A stretch of DNA of 32,230 bases from Byssothecium circinans (lineage: Eukaryota; Ascomycota; Dothideomycetes; Pleosporales; Massarinaceae). The position numbers were made by a program, and so were the translations under genes. Shown piece by piece: positions 10,448 to 21,000 of this stretch. The notes beneath the pieces are model-generated. The model searched no databases, was not told the DNA's origin, and worked only from the letters and a program-made list of their open reading frames with translations. Positions within the stretch are counted from its first letter, which is position 1. Every line of letters begins with the position of its first letter. The DNA lies in assembly GCA_010015675.1 (NCBI GenBank), contig ML976978.1, forward strand, positions 1,801,650 through 1,833,879. The letters are read 5' to 3'.

Positions 10448-13400
10448 AAGACGAGATTACGGATACAGCTAGACAAGTACACACTCATCATAATAGATTT
10501 GGTTTTTGAAGATGTAGATATTGATTTCCTCATCAATGAGGCAACTGGGATGTTGGAGCAGTTACGCTAATAGAGAGACAGCGGACCTAATCTATAGTAG
10601 GGCATAACTAAACGCATACGTCCTTATATAATGCATATACCTCTATTAATACCTTTATCTAGTCCTATAGTAGCCTCTCTATCTCCTCCTCCTCCAACCG
10701 TTCTTTCTAACTCCCCTATCGGAGCAGTGTCGCAACCGCGTTCTAAGGTGCCAAAACCACTCCTGCAAGCCTTCATGCAGTTCCAATAGATGGCTAATGA
10801 TTTCATGACAAACCGTACCGCATCTACAACAGAGGGGACTATACTTTCAAAGAAGAGGATAGAGGGTTATTCGTAGTAGGAGATAGAAGAGGCGGAGGCT
10901 GCTACCACGACGTTGGCAGCTGATAGCGCAGCTGGAAGAGCAAGACAGGAAACACAATCTAGAGCGCAGTAGGAGGGAGATAGCGAGACTAAGGCTAGTG
11001 TTGCTCTAGTAGAAGAGGGGAGATCTATAAGAGAGAATATAATAGCACTTTAATCTAGCGCGCATTAATATTAGGCGCAATAGGAATAAGAGAAGGATGT
11101 TCCCAACCTAACCACTAACGGGAAGGCTGCAGAAAAAAGGCAGGCATCAGTTGCATTACAGCGGCAGAACATTAATATAGAAAGGCGTAGGGTAGCATCA
11201 TTAGATGCAGAAACCTTATCATCCATAGGGGAGATCTAGATAAGAGAGCTATTAGACGTACCTACGTCTACTTGCAAGATTAAAGATCTAGGCTCTATGA
11301 TAATTACTACATTCTAAAACCTTCTCACTAAACACCCCTTGTATGCTAAGGCAGGATTAATGCATGTCAAAGTCATTGATTTCACTTTACCTATTCTCTC
11401 TATAGAGTCCTTCTAGCCCTTAGAGAATAGCCAGTACTACGAGATCTAATACCATCGTACGGCTTCTAAAAAGCCCTACACCCTTATTAAGACTTGGAAT
11501 ACTAGTAACTTTCGCGCATGTTCCCTACAGCTAACTAACACCTATCACTACTCTAATCTTCCTGTTGATTACCTTAAAGATCTTTTCAAGGAACTACCTA
11601 TCGAAACCGACGCCTGGCTTCCTTGTATAGTGGGAGATTGCACCCTTTAGAGAGAAGTTTATACCTAGGTCCTTGATTCAGGCAAATGATTGAAACAAGC
11701 GTTTAAACGGCCAATTCTAGGCATGATAAGTAGTTAGCTGTATACTAGCCCTGCTAGTAGCAAGCGAATAGCGGCATCCCTATATAAGGAGGATCTCAAT
11801 CTACTATCAGTGAATATTGTGATTGTAGGTGCAGCTAAGCTCTGGCTTTGGATCGTGCCAGCCGATACAGAGGCTCTTGAGGAGCGGCTAAAGGAAGAAT
11901 TCTATGACAAGTATAAGAATGTGTGCTCATAAGGAGTCCGTCATCTATCAATACTCCTTAGTCCCCGTCAGCTAGAGGCGTGGAACATCTGCTACGGAAT
12001 CAAGATTTATAGAGAAGGAGAGATCATTGTTACTTTGCCTGGGACCTATCATTAAGTTGTAAATCTTAGAGATAATGTTACTAAAGCTCTTAACTTTACC
12101 TTTGAATCTAGTGACCTAGATCTAGCCAACTATAGTTACTATAGTAATGAAACGTGCGGTATTACAATATCTATTACTAGAGACAGCTTCGCTCCTAGAC
12201 AGGATCTTGTGCTATAAAGCAAATCAACTCAACCTTTAAAGAAGAGCGCACGAGCCCGATCAATCTAATCTTTAAAGTGAGAAGCACCTGCTTAACCAGC
12301 CCAATCCGTGAAAAGACGCAGGGTGAATGTTAGCAAGGACATGACCATTACACAGGAATTATATAATTTTTGTGTTGGTGACAAAGTCATACCTTAACTT
12401 CTTTCCCTTATTAGAGCATAATAGCCATTCAAACATGAATGGTTAATTAGATTCGGCGGAGTGCCTTTAGTTATATAATCTGCGCAATCTACACGGTCTT
12501 CTGCTCCTAGGGACGATAATCTTGTTCAAGATCTAGGGAAAATTTATCACTACCTTCCTAACCTTAAAAACAATATTTAATTGAATAACTTTTAGTATAG
12601 GAAAGCCGTGTATTACGTCGCTATTAGGAATACATAGGTGAAATAAAGGTTCAGGGTTAACTATTTAGGATCTAACTTTATCACCAATCTGCTTCGCCAG
12701 TGGGGGAAGCCAGTCACAACTGCTAAGTGGAAAAGATATCAGAATTATGTTCAACAAGGCAGATTTTAGATGGATCTCTGTTCTAATCTTAAGGACGGTG
12801 ATGCCTTAATACTACTTCTTCCGCTTAACAGAGCTTAATAGCGATATACTACTATGCTTACAAAAGATAGGGATGAGCTGAAAAGGTTAGCTAGCCGGAG
12901 TACTAAAGACCTTTTTTGGGAACGGTTCTCATTAGCCCATAATGTCAACTTAATGCTAAGCATCCGTGCTGCGCCCCTGATGCAAGCAGGTCTCAAAGAG
13001 CTTTTGGATAACATACCACTATTAGGCGACCAAGAACTTATCGCTTATTTGCCAGATATAGTTAAGGCGTTTAGAAAGGATTTAGGGGAAAGAAATGAAA
13101 ACGATGAAGAGTAGAATGGCGAGCTGGATACGCAACAGGATGAAGATATAGAGTAGGATAGAAACAAGGATAAGGATATAGATAATGAGGAGAATGAACA
13201 TGAGGAGGAGAATGAACACGAGGAGGAGAATGAACATAAGGAGGAGAATAAACACGAGGAGGAGAATGAACACGAGGAGGAGAATGAACATGAGGAGGAG
13301 AATAAACACGAGGAGGAGAATAAACACGAGGAGGAGAATAAACACGAGGAGGAGAATGAACACAAGGAGGAGAATAAGCATGAGGAGGAGAATGAACACG

Positions 13401-13862
13401 AGAAGGAGAATAAATATGATAGGCAGGGTAGAGAGACTGGGCAGGACGAAGACAAAGGGCAGAATAGAAATAATGGGCAAAATGGAGATAGGGAGCATGA
13501 TAGAATTAGCAGTCAAGGTAAAGAAAAGAAGCAGGATGAAAACAAAAATAAGGACGTTATTAATAAGGATTCTATAATACAGGTTAATAAGCCCACTATA
13601 ACAGTAGACCTTAATAATCTAAACCTCGAAGATCTAGAGTACATCTATGAAAGAATGCCTTAGAACTAGAAACTAATCTTTATCCTTAGCGCCGGTGTAT
13701 CAGCCGTAGCAGGAAGTATACAGGCGATACCATTCTTTAAATATTAAATAGCTAATCAAATGTAGTACCAACCTTCTAGGATCCCTAATTTCATCATCAA
13801 ACTGGCAGTGGTTCCATCCTATCTGAATGTTCTTATAACCTTCCTAGTATAACTAAAGAGCT
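10448..13862 (+). pseudogene. RIP-inactivated JmjC-domain protein (putative Fe(II)/2-oxoglutarate dioxygenase)
   Basis: One frame (+2) stays readable for about 1,130 codons, interrupted mainly by TAG/TAA; the start is uncertain because no ATG is seen before 10631. Order: a short acidic lead (VFEDVDIDFLINEATGML, about 10502), a Gln/Ala/Glu-rich coiled region (10800-11230), a JmjC-like domain (about 11500-12150), a basic patch (VKRRRVN, about 12310), a globular tail and an acidic repeat. In the JmjC part LLSVNIVIVGAAKLWLWIVP (about 11800) and EGEIIVTLPGTYH (about 12015-12052) match the family pattern around its second metal His, here at 12050-12052. The HxE metal motif reads Tyr-Lys-Glu at 11783-11791; Tyr for His is one CpA-to-TpA change. 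JmjC proteins hydroxylate or demethylate proteins, often histones. The host element is unknown. Confidence 0.65.
13187..13417 (+). repeat. 18-bp tandem repeat encoding acidic hexapeptides
   Basis: One 15-bp unit and twelve 18-bp units of consensus GAGGAGGAGAATGAACAC lie in frame inside the JmjC gene. They encode Glu-Glu-Glu-Asn-Glu-His with Lys substitutions at Glu positions (GAA to AAA, GAG to AAG), which are G-to-A changes. The result is a highly charged, probably disordered or helical linker after the globular part. The same repeat makes long but meaningless Ser/Cys/Leu-rich open frames on the opposite strand. Confidence 0.93.
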
Positions 13863-14703
13863 GCATAGGATTATTTAAACTTTATATGATAAGGTCTTGC
13901 AAGCAAGACCTACACTGTTTCATGAGATATTGAACCGTATTGCAGGTGGGACTACTGATCACTCAAATCTTCATATATATACGCAAAATATTAATAGTCT
14001 TAAGGTTTAGCTTAATAATCTACACACCAAGGTCCCACTATCATTGGCAGGTCCTGAGCCAAATGTAGTCCAAGTGCATAGGTCTATACGCCATATGCAA
14101 TGTACCTAATCTCCGCATATATTAGATATTAACATCACTCTATTTATGGGATTGGAGGCTCCTACCTGCCTAGCTTGTGCAACGACGGGCCTACAGTCTC
14201 GTTTTCCATGATACTAAAGGCCTGGAACGCTTCGTCCACGGATACTTCTCTATGATAGCGCATCTAAGGGATAGGAGAGTGATCAGATTACTAAGATCAT
14301 AGAGCAAGATTTAGATGATCTACTAGATACTGTGATTATTGCTGGAACACGATTGAAAGTTCTAGGTATGGAGGCCTTTGTCGCTAAGGTTTGCAAGGCT
14401 GTTCTTTAGAAAGGTGGTACAACAATCTAGGTGAATATAGACCTTCCCCTAAAAAAGATTTAGGCGTATTTCAACGTATTTGCTATTAGCAGCTGTGAGC
14501 AATTTGCTAAAGCCGTCTCGTCTTAGCAAATAGTAGCGGATGCATCTTTATTATAGTAGGGATTAGGTTAGAGCAACATGACTAGACAGCTAATAATCAC
14601 TGCTCCCTTTTAGAATAAGCTAGGTTATTAATATGTAGCGTTTCTAGGACGCTTTGGGATGCATCTTCTAGTGTCGCGATTCTGGAACTCCGTCAATGGC
14701 TGA
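13797..14703 (+). pseudogene. Degenerate frame downstream of the JmjC frame, unknown
   Basis: Frame +1 overlaps the end of the JmjC frame and is readable for about 300 codons. It includes ITKELHRII (13850), GGTTDHSNLHIYTQNINSLK (about 13947), LDINITLFMGLEAPTCLACA (about 14124) and a long clean run from 14281 (DQITKIIEQDLDDLLDTVII). Stops are TAG, TAA and TGA. The overlap suggests either one protein with indels or introns, or closely packed separate genes. The product seems globular and mixed alpha/beta. No motif is recognised. Confidence 0.5.
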
Positions 14704-15483
14704 TTTTTAGAAGGTTAGGCCCTATCCGCGAAGGAGCCTATGTAGATGACTATGTTACTATCTATAAAAGCCTTCATGGCATTACTACTGCAAACCTACC
14801 TACTATTACCGTGGAGTACCTTGGCGACTTCACTAACGCTATCTAAGGCCTAATGAGTGACTAGGCCTTAAGGCTAGTGCCCTAGAATTACCCTCTCTGC
14901 GCTATATAGATTACTATCATGTAAAAAAATCTCTATGGTATCACTGCTAGAATTAGTGAACCACGCTGAGCATCGCCTTAGAGTAAAACGCTGAAAACTC
15001 ACGTCCACTCTACCTTTCCTCCTCTAGCAGCAGACACCTCACCTATAACGCAGTAAGCAACGAACTATGACGAGCAGCACGTACTCTACTACTAACGGGT
15101 AATCTGAAAATTAAACTATTAATAGTAGGCCCATCGCGTAATCTATCCCTACGGCTACCTTGGTAATTGCTAGCCACTTATTCCTACAGGGCCGCACTAG
15201 CCTGGAAGGGCTAGGCGACTTATATTACATTAGATGACCCGCGCATACTTCTATATACAGCTACCTGCACCCTATGACGCCCGCGTCCTATCACAGCATG
15301 TCGCTAGTAAAATATCTGCGATGACCCTTTTCTATCGCGCTCTAGGGGAAGGTCCTAGGTATCAACTATAGAAGGGAACCTTCCTTCCCATTACATTCAT
15401 ACGTATGGAACCTTTCCCTAATAAGTAGATTATAGCGGTTTACAAACTTACCCGTGCTAGGTAAAGGTATATAGTAGTGCTCC
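14655..15483 (+). pseudogene. Third degenerate frame of the JmjC block, unknown
   Basis: Frame +3 overlaps the preceding frame by about 45 bp and begins around SSVAILELRQWLIFRRLGPI (about 14670). It remains readable for about 275 codons to LTRAR near 15460, with interruptions mostly TAG, TAA or TGA. YVDDYVTIYKS near 14740 recalls a retroviral YxDD box, but no other reverse-transcriptase motif surrounds it and I do not accept that identity. It ends about 190 bp before the hAT insertion, so its 3' end may be intact or cut. Function unknown. Confidence 0.48.
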
Positions 15484-15676
15484 CTACATTTTGTTACTTC
15501 ATTACCTTATCCGCTACGTTATATTGTGACCATTTAATAGCAAGCGACATAGTATAATATAAGAGTCCTAAAACCCACATCTAAGGAGTAGGAAATTACG
15601 CTTAGATAGAAACATTCTAAACGCAGACTTTCCCCTATGCTTATAATATTACTTCGTGAAGTATCATGGTGTTCAA
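15484..15676. other. Short AT-rich spacer before the hAT element
   Basis: No gene or repeat is evident between the last frame of the JmjC block and the left hAT terminus. The eight bases before the terminus (GTGTTCAA) do not match the eight after the right end (ATTGTGAG). Confidence 0.4.
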
Positions 15677-15816
15677 CAGTGCTATATTCAGTATTTAATA
15701 CTCAATATAGTCTCATATTAAAAAGGTTCAATATTGAAGAAATCTGTATTGAATATCAAGTATTAAGTATTGAAGATATTGAGAAAATATTAAGAATATT
15801 AAGTATATTAAGAAAT

Positions 15817-18101
15817 CTAGCTGGGCATGATAAGGCTTTGTAAGGTAAATCCATCTTCCTCTAGTGACTGGCTGCATTCAGCCTCTGCTTCGTCTTCTAC
15901 CTCTACCTCGCCTTCTTCTAGAGGTAGATCGGCGTTAAGTTCGTCGAGCCAGCCTTTCCTTAGCCAGTGTTTTAGACACTCTATCTGCTCAATTGTCTTC
16001 GCTCCTAAGGTGGCCCTGCTCCATGGTATTTGACGTCGCGCGCCCGAGAAGACTCGCTCTGCCTCTGCTAACATTGCTGGTACCAAAAGGATATCAATTG
16101 CCATGCGGGAAAGGCGTAGGTATCATGTTCGTTGCTACTCTTAACACTACCACTCTAGCGCAGTCTTAGTAGAGATCTTAGTAGGGTTAGCTTTAATGAA
16201 AGACTCTTAGTTATCAGCGAATTTTTGAACCACGTTCAGATCTTGCTTAAGAAGATCATATTCGTCAGGCTTATGGGTCAGTTGTGACAAGGTTAGAGCA
16301 CTAGCTTCTTTAATTATAGTATACTTCTCTTCCTAGAGGTTCTTGAGCTTTAGCAGTACTGCTCTAGCCTAAGACTTCTTCTAATTCATATCAATATAGC
16401 GCTTTCGCCTTGAAGGATGCAGAAGCAAAGCTGCCGCATAAGCTGGCACCTGATTAGTTAGGCTGTAGTACTTATTGAAGGCGTACCAAGCCATTAGAAC
16501 TGCGTTCTAAAACTGAGCATTATTTGCATGCTTATTCTTCTACTTCTCTAAGTGCTTAACAAGGATATCCATTGTCACTAGGGTTTTCTTAATAGAATTA
16601 AGGTCAGATTAAGTTCCCATCATAACTTTCCCAAAGGGCTTAAGGAAGACAGTAATCTCATGCAGAGTATCCTAATTATTAGGTGTAAGTGCGTGCTTCC
16701 TGATCGCCTTCTAGTGGTTCTTGATAAAGGTATCAACATGGCCTTCAAGCTCACAAGCAACCGTATTTATAATATGCTAGCTATTCTATCGGGTATCGTT
16801 GTCCATAGGTATCATGCGACCTATGGCATTGAGGAATTCGTTGTAGAGAAGTTCCGAACTTCTCATATAAGCGATGATTGCGTGAAGCTTTCTTAGCGGC
16901 CTAGCATCCTTCCAACTAAGCCCCTTCTTCTTTTTTGACGCTGCTGAAAGCCTTGCCTCTTCATCATACTCATAATCCTCGTCAGAACTACTATTTGGAT
17001 CATCCTTATCTTCAGACTCTGCTTCCTGTCTAATCTTATTTTCTACCGCATTAATCGTCTCTTTATCAGGGGCAAAAATGAAAGCCTGACTAGCAAGGTT
17101 GATGACGTGGCCGTGGCAGCGAATTCAGTGAACCTTTGGATCCTAATTAACTTGATATTGTTCCTTAAGATGCCTTGAGATGAAGCGACAGCACTTATCA
17201 TTAGAGCCGTGATTGTCACTAGTATAGTATCCAAGTTTATGAGCAATCTCGTACCAGTCTATTATCCTATTCACATGCTCTGCTTAGTGTTGACCGCCAT
17301 GGCTCCCTCGTAACTATGGTAGGCCTAAAAGAGCTTTGCGATAGTTCCCTTCAGCATTAACAAAGTACATAATAATGCCTAAGAAAGCCTTCTTCTTATA
17401 CCTAGTTGTCCAGATATCACAGGCAAGATGTATCTCAGAGAGCGCGGAGTAGAGGTGTTGTTTTATCTCAGCTTTCATCTATACAAAGGAGTAGTCAATT
17501 TCTTTGGTATTATGGCTTAGGACTTTAGGTAGACACCTACTACCATATAATTAACGCTCATAATTAGGGAGTATAGCTCTGGGTACTCCACTAACTTATG
17601 TAGAAGGTTGTTGTTAACGATAAGCTGTAGTAGAGATTCTTTAAAGACCTTCATATTAATGGCATTCCTAAGTATTTTTCGCTCACGTTCATTAGCCTGG
17701 GCTTGTTGTTTCTCGCCCTGCCGTCGCAAAATCTGCTTAAGCTTCGCCTGCCCCTTTATTACAACCTGTGGTTGCTGCGCTTTAATCTTAATACCATGCG
17801 TATGATCAAGATAGTTTCGTGCGGAGGTTAGAGCAGCTAATTCCCATGAGCACCTATTACATACCTATATCCTATTGCTAGAGCGATCACGTTGAACTTA
17901 CTCATCTCACTTTAACTTCTTTGCGTGGCTCTAAGTCTCTATAGCGGTTTAGGTACGCTTCTTAGACCCGCGGCTAGAAGAAGCTCTGCTCTTAGTAGAA
18001 CTAGGGCTCTCTGCGTGTAAGAAGTCAGCGAATTGAGAGGATTTGAGATTAGAGACTTGAGAGGCGGTAGCGTCGTCCATTTTAGTGTTGCTATTTGCCA
18101 T
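15817..18101 (-). pseudogene. hAT transposase with BED finger, inactivated
   Basis: Reading from the ATG at 18101, the order is: a Ser/Thr-rich start; a BED-type zinc finger near 17780-17880 (VCNRCSWELAAL then LDHTHGIK); a Gln/Lys-rich linker; the RNase-H-like core with HLACDIWTTRYKKKAFLGII (about 17400) and YTSDNHGSNDKCC (about 17190-17225, first catalytic Asp region); an acidic insert (DPNSSSDEDYEYDEEA, about 16975-17010); an RWNSWH-type block whose Trp codons are now TAG (about 16790); and the C-terminal hAT dimerisation domain, open at 15817-16104 (LVPAMLAEAERVFSGARRQI). The N- and C-terminal parts lie in different frames, so at least one indel is present. It would catalyse cut-and-paste transposition in the nucleus; this copy cannot. 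Confidence 0.88.
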
Positions 18102-18293
18102 ATCAAGGTTCGTAGAGTACGTTACTTCGTAGTTGTAGAATGTGCGAAAATTCTTATGGTAGAAAGCCCTTAGCTCCGAAGTTCTCCCAAATAACGAGCT
18201 GTATGCTTGAATTCAATATTCTCAATATTCTTAATATCCTTAATATTTTCTCAATATTGAAGAACTCCATATTGAAGAATCAATATGGAGGAA

Positions 18294-18327
18294 ATCAATA
18301 TTCTTAATATATATTAAGAATATTGAT
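18294..18327. repeat. Perfect 34-bp palindrome in hAT right end
   Basis: The segment equals its own reverse complement over all 34 bases (centre TATATA, arms ATCAATATTCTTAA). It lies 30 bp inside the right terminus. A second hairpin with perfect 9-bp arms (CCATATTGA, 4-bp loop) occupies 18267-18288. Such palindromes in the subterminal region may be binding sites for the BED finger, by analogy with other hAT elements. Confidence 0.85.
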
Positions 18328-18357
18328 AGGGGTTTTTCAATACCAAATACACCACTG

Positions 18358-19043
18358 ATTGTGAGTTAACTACAAAGAATCAGAATTAGAAAGATAAAGG
18401 GAATCTGTCTAGTCTTTATGCTGCCCATTCTGTTCCTTCGCTCCTGTGATCTCTAGAGATCAGTCCGTGATCTCTATTCTTAGCGAGATCAATGTCACGT
18501 GACCGCTGACCTAATCCTTCCCCGCGCATTATAGCGCCACACCTTAGGCCCTCTATCTCCTGCGCTGCGTTGTCTAGTCCTAGATACCCTGTATCTATCT
18601 TATTCATAACACTTCCTATATCTCTTAATGCGATATAGCCTGTTCTAACCTTGACGAGCTACTAGTAGAACTGCTACGCAAGATTATAGTAGGACTACCT
18701 TCTAGTGCAGCCCTATTATTAATATTGACCTATTACTATACCTACATGATCTGCAATAACTAGACCATATGGCGAGAAGTGGTAGCTACGCAATGCACAT
18801 TAGGAGATTCCGCCTTAGTAATATTAAGCTCTTTGATAAAGCTAGATTAGAAATGGTATGTGGTTGCAGACGCTTTAGCTAGCTAGGACACACTAGTAAA
18901 CTAATATAATGTAGAAAGGTAGCTACCGCATATAATAGTGTTATATCATACGTTTTACCTCTACATTCTAGTAAGACTATCATAACGTGCTAATAAGACT
19001 TCTAGCTCCTACAGACTCTACAGCTCTTTCTAAAGATAACACC
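18358..19043. other. Stretch with no firmly supported gene
   Basis: A perfect 16-bp palindrome TGATCTCTAGAGATCA lies at 18447-18462. A 63-codon open frame on the minus strand (18416-18607) has no recognisable feature and is probably fortuitous. From about 18769 (ATG) a plus-strand run MARSGSYAMHIRRF is readable for some 40 codons and might be an upstream exon or shifted part of the frame starting at 19044. I cannot decide. Confidence 0.35.
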
Positions 19044-20171
19044 ATGCTTCGCCCGCTGTGCGATGTCATTTGTGATATTACTATAGGATTCGACCTTAAT
19101 TCTGAACAACCATGGTAGGATTTAGAAACGTGTGTTGCCAATGTACCCCTTCCCTAGGATCTCTAGACCTAGAAGTTTGCCTAAGCAGCTAGCTTTTACC
19201 TTACCTTATAGTTACTAGCTAGAACCACCCTATGCTAGCTTGAAAAGCCTCCTCCACGTCTTTGCACTGTCTAGTGGCTTCGTCTCACTAATCATTAGGG
19301 TCACAACATCTAGACTAAAGATGACTCTGTCTAACATATAGCTATGCTTCACGCCCTTGCAAATCAAGCTATTGGTTTCTTCTATGAAGAGCTTCAGTGG
19401 GCCCTTTCTAATAATGCAACACACGGCGCAAGCACGGCTAGGCTCATGGCTCTGCTAACTATCTTGACTCTTCTAATTCCTACACACTCTCCACTAGTAC
19501 CTCTGGTCCTAGAAGCACTCAAATCATTTAGCACATGCTATCTTCCTATGATAACTGACCTAAGCTTCTTCTTAGACGACGAGTGGATAGGGTACGCTTT
19601 CTTAAATGTGGAAAACCTGCCTTTCAATGGGATTAGGGGCCATAACCTTGAAGTCGCATCTAATTGCTTAGATGAGCTGCCTAATCCTCATTTTCCTTTC
19701 TGAGTTAAGCGGTACATACGCTTTTAGTTTATAAATGAATGGGTAGGTGGCAGCTAATACTTACTAGAATTAAACTATTATCACTCATAGGGTTGCATAG
19801 ACATGCTTAGAGTAATAGTAAATAAGGTTAATAGGCATCTAAAGATTGCGCATAGACACCCTCTCCAGTCGGATTAGGCAGTACTGGATGCAGTGATGAC
19901 GCCTTTTAGGATCATTGAATCAGTTAGAAGGAGGGCTATGTGGGGTTAGTACTAGAAATGCAGCTAGTCATCAGCTAACTAACTATATTTACTTAGTATT
20001 ATTAACGCAGTGGCTTCTTCCTCTCTAAGTATTGCATTATAAAATATAATTAAATTCCTTTGCAAAACATAAGGACGGTCTTCACTCGTTAATACAGATG
20101 GTGGACGAAGCTTTGGTAAAAAATTAATTTTCTATTCGTGCTAGATTCCTAGCGTTTGCGAACATTATAAG
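19044..20171 (+). pseudogene. Degenerate protein-coding frame, unknown
   Basis: From the ATG at 19044 (MLRPLCDVICDITIGFDLNS) frame +3 is readable for about 370 codons. It includes a clean 119-codon run at 19344-19703 with a hydrophobic helix (RLMALLTILTLLIPTHSPLV) and DEWIGYAFLNVENLPFNGIR. It continues past a TGA at 19701 into segments like IRFQ-FINEWVGGS and LRVIVNKVNRHLKIAHRHPL. Near 20130 the readable frame shifts to another one (ARFLAFANIISDRLPSGE, about 20136-20290). Stops are TAG, TAA and TGA. The pattern is that of a RIP-mutated repeated gene. No family recognised. The hAT element separates it from the JmjC block, and it could belong to the same larger unit. Confidence 0.45.
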
Positions 20172-20508
20172 TGATAGACTTCCTAGTGGGGAATAGAAAT
20201 CCATCAAAGAACTAAGAGAATGTATTAGTGCAAATGGAAGGGAAAATCAAGTATTGAAGCTAGATAGGGTAATAATAGGTCCGCGTTAACTACATTAAGA
20301 GCTTATCCTCTAGGCATACTCTAGGCCCTAGGGTATCACCCTCCCGTGACGTATGAGATCTAGGTCATCTCAGCCTAATCTTTGTTTCTTCCATTGAAGT
20401 TGCGGCTGGTCACACTAGTACCACAAGGTACATAACAATTAGTGAAGGCGCTATAATCTAGTATTAATCTTTATTTTATGTCTAAAGGATCTAGAAAGTA
20501 TCCAACAC
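20172..20508. other. Spacer with weak coding traces
   Basis: The first 120 bp continue the shifted frame of the preceding pseudogene (to about 20290). Beyond that I see no gene or repeat. Confidence 0.35.
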
Positions 20509-20931
20509 TTATAAAGTAAAGGAAGCAAATTGTGCGGTACGTACACTGCCTCTAATAATCATGCGCCCGCTAGTAAGGATGGTAGCACTAATAGATGCTG
20601 CCACACAAGTGGCACAACTAGCCTGAATAGAGTAATTAGCTTTCATTATATTTATAGGTTCTGCTTCTTAACTTACGCAATTAGCAGTAATACTTAGCGC
20701 TAACTAGTCTGGAGCTCGACTCTCTAGCATCTTATCCTTAGGATGCTCTAATCATACAGCAACACTAAGATCTTGAGAAATTGACGATAGAGTCTCTACG
20801 GGGAAGAAGATGACGCTAGAGGTGGAAGTGTCTCTAGTGGCTGAGTGGACCTCGTAGGTAGGAGCCATGAGTAGACTATAAAGCCTAATTAATAGGTGGA
20901 GGGCGATGAAGCTGAGAACCAAAAGCTTCAT
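20509..20931 (-). pseudogene. Broken small secreted protein candidate (140 codons)
   Basis: From an ATG at 20931 to a TAA at 20509-20511 there are 141 codons in one frame, with internal stops at codons 60 (TGA), 76 (TAG) and 88 (TAA). The start MKLLVLSFIALHLLIRLYSL is a strong signal-peptide or anchor-like hydrophobic segment. A Ser/Thr-rich stretch follows (ATRDTSTSSV), then a moderately hydrophobic tail with three Cys near residues 85-109. Its size and leader resemble the many small secreted proteins found near fungal telomeres, but I recognise no family and assign no activity. All three stops can be explained by transitions in CpA context or nearby. Confidence 0.42.
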
Positions 20932-21000
20932 ATTAGAGAGATTTTAATGATTTGAACGTTCTAGAAGATTCAAATTGCGGAATTGTTAATAGAAGCTAGA

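Larger units (their letters stand above)
15677..18357 (-). mobile_element. hAT-superfamily DNA transposon, full length, RIP-damaged
   Basis: The element is 2,681 bp. Its ends are imperfect terminal inverted repeats: CAGTGCTATATTCAGTATT on the left and, read inward on the other strand, CAGTGGTGTATTTGGTATT on the right (15 of 19 identical; three of four differences are transitions). CAGTG ends are typical of hAT elements. Both subterminal zones are packed with TCAATATT, ATTAAGAATATT and related words, the usual hAT subterminal motif clusters. The transposase gene lies between them on the minus strand. No 8-bp target duplication is recognisable, which may reflect mutation or rearrangement. Confidence 0.85.

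Noticed and set aside
13045..13516. Long minus-strand open frames rich in Ser/Cys/Phe or Leu/Ile, and a plus-strand Arg/Met-rich frame
   Set aside because: They are out-of-frame readings of the 18-bp repeat inside the JmjC gene; the repeat alone keeps them open.
14725..14775. YVDD followed by hydrophobic residues, like a reverse-transcriptase active site
   Set aside because: No other RT motifs are found at the proper distances and the residues after YVDD are not typical; a chance tetrapeptide is more likely.
15669..18365. Eight-base target-site duplication for the hAT element
   Set aside because: GTGTTCAA on the left and ATTGTGAG on the right do not match directly or after allowing transitions.
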